DNA of 5,192 nucleotides, taken from positions 8,347-13,538 of the forward strand of contig DGQJ01000210.1 of the NCBI GenBank assembly GCA_002389705.1, read 5' to 3'. The position numbers were made by a program, and so were the translations under genes. The notes under the pieces are model-generated. The model made no database searches and was not told the DNA's origin. It was given only the letters and a program-made list of their open reading frames with translations. Below are positions 1 to 5,192 of the stretch, piece by piece. This DNA is from Bacteroidales bacterium UBA4417. GTDB lineage: Bacteria; Bacteroidota; Bacteroidia; Bacteroidales; UBA4417. Within the stretch, counting starts at the first letter, position 1. The number at the start of each line of letters is the position of its first letter.

Positions 1-1223
1 CCATCTTCCATCACACGGTCAATGGTGGCCTGGTCGTAATGACGTATGGTGATGAGTTCGAGGCCTGTGTTATATCGCACCTTGTAGTCTTTACCCAGTT
101 CATCAAAAAGCCGGCTGAGCTTCCGCTGGTTGTTGTCGATACATACCGAAAAACTAATGGCCGAATTCTGCATCAGGCTGATGTGGATGGAGTTGCGTGC
201 AAAAACAGCCAGTATTTCGCTCAGGCTTTGTTCATCAATAAATGAAAAGTCGCGGGGAATAATCGATATCAGCACCTGGTCGACTTTAAATATAAAAGAG
301 GGGATAAGGCTGTCGGCGGCAGTGTCGTTTTGAATAATGGAGCCTTCGTCGCCCGGTTTCACAAATGATTTTATGCGTAGTGGTATATTTTTGTTCTGAA
401 GGGGTTTAATGGTTTTTGGGTGGATAATGGTGGCACCGTAGTACGATAATTCAATAGCCTCGCGGTAGGAGATGCTTGCCAGTTTTTCGGTACGGCTGAA
501 ATACTTCGGGTCGGCGTTGAGCAAGCCGGGTACATCTTTCCAGATCACCATTTCATCGGCTTGCAGCGCATAGGCAAAAATGGCAGCAGTATAATCGGAG
601 CCCTCGCGCCCCAGCGTTGTAGTTTCGCCACCGGGAGCCGCGCCAAGGAAACCTTGGGTAAGCGCAATGGCAGGGGTGGCTTCGGATTGATGAAGAAATT
701 CCGCGACCGCATCCCTGATTTGTTTTTCGGTTGTTTCCCAGTTTACTTTTCCTTCGCGCCAGGTACTATCGGTACGCACCAATTCACGTACATCGAACCA
801 GCGGCAATTCAATCCTTCATGCACAAGGAATTCGCTCACAATGGTGGTACTGATCAGTTCTCCAAAACTAACCACCTGGTCGTAGTCGTAATCGTATTGC
901 AGGCTGGGCGGCGAATTGAGGTAGCCCTCCAGTTCGCCGAACAAAAGATCGGTTTTGAAATGAACCGGGTGCTTTTTGTCGGGAAACAATGCCAGGATAA
1001 TTTCCTGGTGAAAATTAATGAGGTCGTCCACATACTTTCCAAGTCGTTCATCATTTTCGTACCATGCATTCAGAATTTTTTCGAGTGCATTGGTGGTTTT
1101 GCCCATGGCCGAAACAATTACAACCAGTTTTTCGGGTGAATAATGCCTGAGTATTGTTGCTACATTGCGCACTGAATCAGCGTCTTTCACCGAAGCCCCG
1201 CCGAATTTAAAAACCTTTGTCAT
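1..1223 (-). CDS. lysC: Aspartokinase (aspartate kinase), 3' end cut by window edge
   Basis: Aspartate kinase phosphorylates L-aspartate with ATP to give 4-phospho-L-aspartate, the cytoplasmic entry step to lysine/diaminopimelate, threonine and methionine. Reading the minus strand from the ATG at 1223-1221 gives 407 uninterrupted codons with no stop before base 1. The N-terminal amino acid kinase domain (about 1-290) shows KFGGASV (6-12), SFGELIS (119-125), TQGFLG (189-194), TTLGREGSDYTAA (202-214), WKDVPGLLNADPK (228-240) and ELSYYGATIIHPKTIKP (258-274). ACT-type regulatory sequence follows (about 316-365, and a second unit from about 372), ending at the edge in ITIRHYDQATIDRV. Most aspartokinases have about 415-450 residues, so roughly 10-40 are missing. 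No homoserine dehydrogenase part is visible, but a C-terminal fusion beyond the edge cannot be excluded. The start is chosen because the KFGG motif lies five residues in, as is normal. No clear Shine-Dalgarno precedes it. KFGGAS replaces KFGGTS and GREGSDYT replaces GRGGSDYT; I recall both as common in Bacteroidota. It diverges from fbp. Which amino acid inhibits it cannot be told; the symbol lysC is by convention. Confidence 0.95.
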   Translation of the reverse strand, partial: MTKVFKFGGASVKDADSVRNVATILRHYSPEKLVVIVSAMGKTTNALEKILNAWYENDERLGKYVDDLINFHQEIILALFPDKKHPVHFKTDLLFGELEGYLNSPPSLQYDYDYDQVVSFGELISTTIVSEFLVHEGLNCRWFDVRELVRTDSTWREGKVNWETTEKQIRDAVAEFLHQSEATPAIALTQGFLGAAPGGETTTLGREGSDYTAAIFAYALQADEMVIWKDVPGLLNADPKYFSRTEKLASISYREAIELSYYGATIIHPKTIKPLQNKNIPLRIKSFVKPGDEGSIIQNDTAADSLIPSFIFKVDQVLISIIPRDFSFIDEQSLSEILAVFARNSIHISLMQNSAISFSVCIDNNQRKLSRLFDELGKDYKVRYNTGLELITIRHYDQATIDRVMED

Positions 1224-1240
1224 ATTGCGAAATTACATGG

Positions 1241-1248
1241 TAAAAGTA
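1241..1248 (-). promoter_or_regulatory. Candidate Bacteroidota -7 element for the aspartokinase gene
   Basis: On the minus strand this reads TACTTTTA, one mismatch from the Bacteroidota -7 consensus TAnnTTTG. A T-rich tract (complement of 1265-1273) lies about 19 bp upstream, where the -33 TTTG would sit, but it is not a proper TTTG. The implied 5' leader would be only about 10 nt. The site overlaps the stretch holding the plus-strand candidate at 1250-1257. AT-rich DNA gives such matches by chance, so this is weak. Confidence 0.2.
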
Positions 1249-1249
1249 C

Positions 1250-1257
1250 TATTTTTG
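1250..1257 (+). promoter_or_regulatory. Candidate Bacteroidota -7 element (TATTTTTG) reading toward fbp
   Basis: TATTTTTG matches the Bacteroidota vegetative -7 consensus TAnnTTTG exactly. ATTG at 1224-1227 is a partial match to the -33 TTTG motif, with a 22-bp gap, slightly longer than the usual 19-21. Transcription from here would start near 1264 and give fbp a leader of about 240 nt containing both inverted repeat copies. No better element was found closer to fbp; TATTTTTC at 1384-1391 lacks the final G and a correctly spaced -33 motif. The match is seen in the sequence; promoter function is inferred. Confidence 0.3.
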
Positions 1258-1291
1258 TTTGAATGAAAAAAAAGGCCGGTAGTAGCAAGAC

Positions 1292-1307
1292 CGGAGTCGG
1301 AAGTTGG
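1292..1307 (+). repeat. Intergenic short repeat, copy A (GGAGTCGGAAGTTGG type)
   Basis: This G-rich purine-biased stretch contains AGTCGGAAGTTGG (1295-1307), which recurs exactly at 2552-2564 on the other side of fbp. Its GGAGTCGGAAG (1293-1303) is the exact reverse complement of 1421-1431. It lies in non-coding DNA between the divergent aspartokinase and fbp genes. Function unknown; it looks like a member of a dispersed intergenic repeat family. Confidence 0.6.
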
Positions 1308-1339
1308 CAGAGCAAGGAAAAATTATTGATGATTCTAAA

Positions 1340-1357
1340 ATGATTTAAGGAAATCAT
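1340..1357. promoter_or_regulatory. 18-bp palindrome, operator-like or small hairpin
   Basis: ATGATTT (1340-1346) and AAATCAT (1351-1357) form a perfect 7-bp inverted repeat around a 4-base AAGG centre, in the divergent intergenic region about 117 bp from either gene. The size and AT-rich arms suit a binding site for a dimeric helix-turn-helix regulator. No U-run follows, so a terminator is unlikely. In AT-rich DNA a palindrome of this size can occur by chance, and no family could be assigned. Confidence 0.22.
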
Positions 1358-1420
1358 AACAATCTCATTATTTGTCAAAGTCATATTTTTCGAAGAACGG
1401 GTTTTGTGTCGTTAAAGAGG

Positions 1421-1447
1421 CTTCCGACTCCCGACTTCTGACTTCGG
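1421..1447 (-). repeat. Intergenic short repeat, copy B, inverted relative to copies A and C
   Basis: Read on the minus strand this is a run of degenerate 7-8 bp units: GAAGTCA, GAAGTCGG, GAGTCGG, AAG. Positions 1421-1431 are the reverse complement of 1293-1303 in copy A, so a transcript across both could form an 11-bp stem with a loop of about 117 nt. It ends 59 bp before the fbp start. No open reading frame or transposase is associated with it. Function unknown. Confidence 0.55.
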
Positions 1448-1492
1448 ACAAAATGAATCAAAATTTCAATTTCACAACCTAACCCCAAAACG

Positions 1493-1498
1493 AAAGGA
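1493..1498 (+). promoter_or_regulatory. Purine-rich ribosome binding site for fbp
   Basis: AAAGGA ends 8 nt before the ATG at 1507, good Shine-Dalgarno spacing. The second in-frame ATG at 1513 would be 14 nt away, so the site favours 1507 as the start. A recognisable Shine-Dalgarno is worth noting because many Bacteroidota genes, including the neighbours here, lack one. Confidence 0.5.
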
Positions 1499-1506
1499 CC
1501 CCAGCC

Positions 1507-2532
1507 ATGCCCATGAAAACCTTGGTAGAGTTTATTAACGAAAAACAGGCCGAATATCCCGAAGCTACTGGAGATCTGACACGCTTGCTGAATGATATCG
1601 GTATTGCGGCCAAAATTGTAAACCGCGAAATCCGCCGTGCCGGCCTGGCCGATGTAAATGGCTTGTTTGGAAGTACCAACATACAGGGCGAAGAGCAGAA
1701 AAAACTCGATGTGTTTGCCAACGAGCAGTTTATCAATGCATTGAAACATGGCGGGCAATGTGCTGCGCTTGCTTCGGAAGAAAATGAAGATATGATCATT
1801 TTCGGCAATAAATATTCAATGAACGGCAAATATGTGGTTGCCTTCGACCCCGTGGATGGGTCGTCGAACATTGAGGTAAATGTACCTATAGGAACCATTT
1901 TTGCCATTTACAAACGGACAACAGCTATTGGTTCGTCGGGATCGCTCGACGATTTGCTGCAGCCCGGGCGCAACCTGGTAGCTGCCGGCTATGTGATGTA
2001 TGGCAGCTCAACCATGCTGGTGTACACAACCGGTAACGGCGTTAACGGGTTTACTTACGATGCCACGGTTGGCTTGTTTTTTCTGTCGCATCCCGATATG
2101 CGCATTCCCGAAAACGGCACCATTTATTCAATTAACGAAGCCAATTACATTTATTTTCCCGAAGGGGTAAAGCGGTATATCAAATACTGCCAGGAAGATG
2201 ATAAATCGACACGCCGCCCCTACAATACACGTTATATCGGGTCGTTGGTGGCTGATGTGCACCGCAACCTGCTGCGTGGCGGAATTTTTATTTATCCTGG
2301 TACGCTAAAAAATCCGAATGGCAAGCTCCGCCTGCTGTACGAGTGTGCACCCATGGCTTTTATTGTTGAACAGGCTGGTGGAAGAGCCACCGACGGGTTC
2401 CGCCGCATCATGGATATTGAGCCTTACAGCCTGCACCAGCGTTCGCCGGTTTTCATCGGCTCCAGGGAAATGGTGCTGAAAGCTGAGGAATTTATGCAGC
2501 AGTATTCGAATGATTTTGTGGAGAAAATGTAA
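1507..2532 (+). CDS. fbp: Fructose-1,6-bisphosphatase, class I
   Basis: This cytoplasmic enzyme hydrolyses fructose 1,6-bisphosphate to fructose 6-phosphate and phosphate, an irreversible step of gluconeogenesis. The 341-residue product is full length for class I (about 330-340). Family signatures appear in order: [16 protein letters not shown] (58-73), the metal-site acidic loop SEENED (90-95), [19 protein letters not shown] (114-132), [10 protein letters not shown] (161-170), the sugar-phosphate binding stretch [13 protein letters not shown] (242-254), and [20 protein letters not shown] (273-292). Presumed Mg2+ ligands are the acidic residues near 91-92, D114, D117 and E279, all present. 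The ATG at 1507 is preferred over that at 1513 because AAAGGA lies 8 nt upstream; the N-terminus would differ by only two residues. The stop is TAA. The gene diverges from aspartokinase, converges on the response regulator, and is flanked on both sides by copies of the same short repeat. AMP inhibition is typical of the class but was not checked residue by residue. Cultured Bacteroides are, to my knowledge, better known for a class III enzyme, so class I carries some taxonomic weight. Confidence 0.97.
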   Translation: MPMKTLVEFINEKQAEYPEATGDLTRLLNDIGIAAKIVNREIRRAGLADVNGLFGSTNIQGEEQKKLDVFANEQFINALKHGGQCAALASEENEDMIIFGNKYSMNGKYVVAFDPVDGSSNIEVNVPIGTIFAIYKRTTAIGSSGSLDDLLQPGRNLVAAGYVMYGSSTMLVYTTGNGVNGFTYDATVGLFFLSHPDMRIPENGTIYSINEANYIYFPEGVKRYIKYCQEDDKSTRRPYNTRYIGSLVADVHRNLLRGGIFIYPGTLKNPNGKLRLLYECAPMAFIVEQAGGRATDGFRRIMDIEPYSLHQRSPVFIGSREMVLKAEEFMQQYSNDFVEKM

Positions 2533-2540
2533 ATTTATTT

Positions 2541-2564
2541 CGGATTTCGGAAGTCGGAAGTTGG
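2541..2564 (+). repeat. Intergenic short repeat, copy C, just after fbp
   Basis: TCGGAAG occurs twice in tandem here, and the end AGTCGGAAGTTGG (2552-2564) is a 13-bp exact match to copy A at 1295-1307, upstream of fbp. It starts 8 bp after the fbp stop. It is not a hairpin and has no U-run, so it does not look like an intrinsic terminator. Together with copies A and B it suggests a dispersed repeat that settles in intergenic DNA. Confidence 0.6.
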
Positions 2565-2586
2565 ATGTTAGTATAAATGTCCTTCT

Positions 2587-2646
2587 AATCCGCAATCACC
2601 AATCCGCAATCGCTAATCTGCAATCGCCAGTCCGCAATTCGCAATC
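2587..2646. repeat. 14-bp tandem repeat, about 4.3 units, between convergent genes
   Basis: Four consecutive 14-bp units begin at 2587, 2601, 2615 and 2629, followed by a 4-base remainder. The consensus is AATCCGCAATCGCC; each unit differs from it at one to three positions. The array fills most of the gap between fbp and the response regulator, and its last two bases fall in the regulator's TGA stop codon (2647-2645, minus strand). The 14-bp period is not a codon multiple and the array is in no credible gene. The units do not pair with one another, so an intrinsic terminator is unlikely, although this gap must hold the 3' ends of two convergent transcripts. Confidence 0.85.
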
Positions 2647-3271
2647 AAAAACTTATTATACCGCTGGTAACAGCCGTTTTCACCAGGATGGCCGTATTTT
2701 TGGCATTAAATTTTAACAGCAGGTTTTTACGATGACTGTCAACGGTCCATGCGCTGATAAAAAGTTTATCTGCAATTTCCTGGTTGGTAAGTCCGTCGGC
2801 AATAAGCTTCAACACTTCAACTTCACGTCGGGTAAGCACTGGCAGCTCGGCATTGGCATTTGGTTTGCCTTTCAGTAAATCGGCTACACTTGTGCTTATA
2901 AATTTGTTGCCATTCATTACCTGGTGCACGGCTTCCAGTATTTCGCCGGTATCCGAACTTTTAAGTATATACCCGTTTATGCCAGCAGCAAGGGCCTGGT
3001 CGACCACATGCCGTTGTTCAATGGATGTGATAGCCAGTATTTTTAAATCGCGGAAGCGTGACCTTGCAATGGTGCCAAACTCAATGCCACTCATATCGGG
3101 CAGGTTAATATCCAGCAGAATTATAGCAGCTTTATTGCCATTAAGCCATGCCAGGCCATCGTGGGCCGTGGTAACATGGTAACATTCCAGCTCAGGTACT
3201 GATGCATGGATTAGGTTAGTGAGGCTGTCGCTTACAATAGGATGGTCTTCAACAATAAGGGCTTTTGGCAT
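2645..3271 (-). CDS. LuxR/NarL-family response regulator
   Basis: A 208-residue two-component response regulator, predicted to be phosphorylated by the kinase encoded just upstream and then to bind DNA. The N-terminal receiver domain (about 1-120) has the acidic pair E8/D9, phospho-acceptor D54 in LLDINLPDMSG, switch residue T82 and conserved K104 in YILKSSD. The C-terminal LuxR-type helix-turn-helix (about 146-200) reads LTRREVEVLKLIADG followed by LTNQEIADKLFISAWTVDSH, the usual GerE/NarL pattern; about 208-215 residues is normal for the family, and no key residue is missing. The ATG at 3271 is 20 bp after the kinase stop, so the two are almost certainly cotranscribed. No convincing Shine-Dalgarno lies in the gap, so translation may depend on coupling or on an AT-rich leader. 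The TGA stop touches the 14-bp tandem repeat. Target genes cannot be inferred here; neither fbp nor the aspartokinase gene is a supported target. Confidence 0.95.
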   Translation of the reverse strand: MPKALIVEDHPIVSDSLTNLIHASVPELECYHVTTAHDGLAWLNGNKAAIILLDINLPDMSGIEFGTIARSRFRDLKILAITSIEQRHVVDQALAAGINGYILKSSDTGEILEAVHQVMNGNKFISTSVADLLKGKPNANAELPVLTRREVEVLKLIADGLTNQEIADKLFISAWTVDSHRKNLLLKFNAKNTAILVKTAVTSGIISF

Positions 3272-3291
3272 GCCTGCAGCAATTTGTACAG

Positions 3292-5192
3292 CTAAGATAG
3301 TAAAAATTCAATACTTGCTTCGGTGCCATGGCCCGGGGTGCTCTCGAGCTCAAAAGTGCCATTATAGGCTGTAACGCGGTCGCGGATTACAAAAAGTCCT
3401 TTGCCTTCGCAGGGATTACATTTGGTGTCGAAACCTTTTCCATTGTCCACAACCTGCACACACACGCGGTCCACATCAGCAATCAGCTGCAGGTCTATTT
3501 TTTTTGCCTCCGCATGTTTCAGCGCATTGTTAACCAATTCCTGGGCAATGCGATAAATGGTGAGTTCCAGCTGGGACTCAAAGCGTATATCGGCACCAAA
3601 AAAGCTAAAGGTGAGCATTACCTCCGGATTGTTGCCCATTTCACCTATAAAGTCATGCAATGCCGTTTTCAGGCCATAATGATTGAGGGTTTCGGGCATC
3701 AGGTTATGTGCCACGCGCCGCAGTTCGCTGATGGAGTTATCGAGCAGCCTGATGGCATGATCAAACGCCTGGGCGTTTTCGCTGGTAATTATCGAATTCC
3801 CTTTCATAGATGATAAATTTATTTTAACCCCTGAGAGCAGTCCGCCCAACCCGTCGTGCAGGTCGCGGGCCATGCGCGAACGTTCGGATTCTTCGCCTTT
3901 TAACACTGATTTGGTAGCGATTAGCTGTCGCTCTTTTTCAAGTTCGGCAAGTTGTTTTTCTTTTACAAGGAGTTGTTGTTCAACAATAATTTTATTTTTA
4001 CGTACATTGTGAAAAATAGAAAATCCTAAACCTGCCAGTATGATAAAAAGTCCAAACAAAGAGTATATCACAATGTTACGTTTTTGTTTCTGGGAGGAGA
4101 GTTTAAGGATTTCCCTTTCTTTTTTCTCGGTTTCATACTTCACGGTCATATCCTGAAGGGCTTGCTGAAATTCCTTAGCCGATTGAATATTGAAAATCTG
4201 CCGATACCGATCGAAATAGTACAGGGCTTGTTTTTTATCGCCCAGATGTATTCCGGCTCGGATTACATTAGCTGCCAGGTTACTGAAAATATTGGCGTCT
4301 GTGGTATCAATAGCAATTGCCTTTAGTGCTGTAGCTTCGCATTCGCGGTAACGAGCCTGGTGGAAATATATATTTGACAGCGTATTAAGCATAGCTGCAA
4401 TATCAGAAGGGAACCCGAGTTCTTCGGTTAGTTTCAAACCTTTACGAGCATATGCTTCGGCTTTGTTATAATCTTTGTAATGTTCGTAATATACCCATGC
4501 TATACCTTGTATGGCAATGGCTTCTTCCTGCTTGTTGCCGGTCTGGCGACTGAAATCTGCAGCTTTAAAAGCATAATCAAGGGCTTTTTTATAATCCTTC
4601 CGGTGTATATTTACTCTGTTCAATCCATCGTAAGCCTGGGCAAGCCCGGCTTTGTCGTTTAACTCAATGCTTAACTTTTCCGATTGAAAAAAATACTTTT
4701 CGGCCTCATCAAAATTCTGCATGGCATTATTGAGTGAACCTATATTGCCTAATATTACTCTTACTCTGTCCTTTCGGCCTTCTTTTTCAAAAATGGGCAA
4801 AGCCTTCAGGTAAAACTGCAGAGACTTTGTATACTCTCCGATTACATTGTACAGGTTTGCCATAGCCCCGTAAACCTGGGCTGTAAGCAAGTTATTCTTT
4901 ACTTTGTGAGCAATATCAAGGGCGTGCCGCAGATGCATCAGGGCAGTATCGTGTTGGCTTACCATGTAATATGCAACACCCAGGTTGCGGTATAGAGTGC
5001 CGCTCATCAGCAGGTTTTTAGTTTTTTCGGCAATTGCTATGCCGGCAATTGCGTATTGTTTTGACTTTTCGAAATCTTCTGACAGATATCCCCAGCTTAA
5101 ATCGTTATAAATACTGATTCTTTCCTGATCCGTTATGGTTTTGGCGTTTATTGCTTTTTCGAGCGAATCTAGGTTAGCAGCCGAAGCTTGAT
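3292..5192 (-). CDS. TPR-domain sensor histidine kinase (HisKA_3 type), 5' end beyond window
   Basis: A membrane sensor kinase expected to autophosphorylate on histidine and pass phosphate to the adjacent NarL-type regulator. The frame stays open to the window edge: 61 codons lie upstream of the ATG at 5007 and read as TPR-like sequence, so that ATG is internal and the true start is missing. Counting from that Met as 1, TPR-like helix pairs repeat at about 40 residues (2-38, 41-80, 81-120, 121-160, 161-200, 201-237, 238-279), plus one upstream. A single hydrophobic span follows (about 311-333), then a basic/coiled-coil linker (about 334-370). The HisKA_3 dimerisation domain carries RMARDLHDGLGG with presumed phospho-acceptor H384 (codon 3858-3856). 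The HATPase_c domain has N-box ELVNNALKHA (490-499), G1 DNGKGFD (521-527), G2 GKGLFVIRDRV (535-545) and GHGT (559-562). G2 has V where related kinases usually have N (GLxNI). A signal peptide and periplasmic TPR domain are likely but unseen. Stop TAG; the regulator follows after 20 bp. The ligand is unknown. Confidence 0.95.
   Translation of the reverse strand, partial: QASAANLDSLEKAINAKTITDQERISIYNDLSWGYLSEDFEKSKQYAIAGIAIAEKTKNLLMSGTLYRNLGVAYYMVSQHDTALMHLRHALDIAHKVKNNLLTAQVYGAMANLYNVIGEYTKSLQFYLKALPIFEKEGRKDRVRVILGNIGSLNNAMQNFDEAEKYFFQSEKLSIELNDKAGLAQAYDGLNRVNIHRKDYKKALDYAFKAADFSRQTGNKQEEAIAIQGIAWVYYEHYKDYNKAEAYARKGLKLTEELGFPSDIAAMLNTLSNIYFHQARYRECEATALKAIAIDTTDANIFSNLAANVIRAGIHLGDKKQALYYFDRYRQIFNIQSAKEFQQALQDMTVKYETEKKEREILKLSSQKQKRNIVIYSLFGLFIILAGLGFSIFHNVRKNKIIVEQQLLVKEKQLAELEKERQLIATKSVLKGEESERSRMARDLHDGLGGLLSGVKINLSSMKGNSIITSENAQAFDHAIRLLDNSISELRRVAHNLMPETLNHYGLKTALHDFIGEMGNNPEVMLTFSFFGADIRFESQLELTIYRIAQELVNNALKHAEAKKIDLQLIADVDRVCVQVVDNGKGFDTKCNPCEGKGLFVIRDRVTAYNGTFELESTPGHGTEASIEFLLS

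Noticed and set aside
561..1139. A 192-codon plus-strand open frame
   Set aside because: It lies wholly antisense to the aspartokinase, whose minus-strand translation carries every family motif. The plus-strand product is compositionally odd and unrecognisable.
1384..1391. TATTTTTC as an fbp promoter -7 element
   Set aside because: The final G of TAnnTTTG is missing, and the nearest TTTG (1371-1374) is only 9 bp upstream, far too close for a -33 element.
1381..1907. Two minus-strand open frames of 125 and 142 codons overlapping the fbp start
   Set aside because: Both are antisense to a clear full-length fbp reading frame, and neither product resembles a known protein.
1292..2564. Composite mobile element carrying fbp
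   Set aside because: The flanking repeats are short and degenerate, with no transposase or target-site duplication, and fbp does not stand out from its neighbours by eye. A dispersed intergenic repeat family is the simpler reading.
2533..2586. Intrinsic terminator after fbp
   Set aside because: The TCGG/CGGA repeats here are direct, not inverted, and no stem followed by a U-run could be found on either strand, so no terminator is called.
3328..3813. A 161-codon plus-strand open frame
   Set aside because: It is antisense to the catalytic half of the histidine kinase, which has intact H, N and G boxes on the minus strand.
5028..5052. Direct repeat of CGGCAATTGC at 15-bp spacing
   Set aside because: It is inside the kinase coding frame, the spacing is exactly five codons, and it encodes the Ala/Ile-rich helix AIAGIAIAE of a TPR unit. 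Protein-level constraint explains it.

Overview
The window most likely comes from the chromosome of a Bacteroidota bacterium, probably Bacteroidia or a relative. This rests on four things: the protein sub-types (an aspartokinase with KFGGAS and GREGSDYTA variants, a class I fructose-bisphosphatase, and a TPR-fused HisKA_3 sensor kinase with a NarL-type regulator); mostly weak or absent Shine-Dalgarno sequences; a candidate TAnnTTTG-type -7 promoter element; and short GGAAGTCGG-like and CGCAATC-like repeats confined to gaps between genes. The genus cannot be read from the sequence. There is no tRNA, rRNA, CRISPR array, transposase or phage gene.

Layout. (1) Positions 1-1223, minus strand: an aspartokinase missing only its C-terminal tail at the window edge. 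(2) Positions 1224-1506: a 283-bp divergent intergenic region with candidate promoter elements, a small palindrome and two inverted copies of a short GGAGTCGGAAG-type repeat. (3) Positions 1507-2532, plus strand: a complete class I fructose-1,6-bisphosphatase. (4) Positions 2533-2644: a convergent gap with a third repeat copy and a clean 14-bp tandem repeat (about 4.3 units) that reaches the stop codon of the next gene. (5) Positions 2645-5192, minus strand: a two-gene operon encoding a TPR sensor histidine kinase (open at its 5' end) and, 20 bp downstream, a LuxR/NarL response regulator.

How the genes relate. The aspartokinase opens the aspartate-family amino acid pathway (Lys, Thr, Met, diaminopimelate). 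The bisphosphatase drives gluconeogenesis. They are divergent housekeeping genes that share an upstream region but not a pathway. The kinase and regulator form a cognate two-component system whose signal and targets cannot be deduced here.

I found no convincing new biological system. The least ordinary material is the intergenic repeat DNA around fbp and the 14-bp tandem array. The sensor kinase's true start also lies beyond the window: the first in-frame ATG, at 5007, is internal to the TPR domain.
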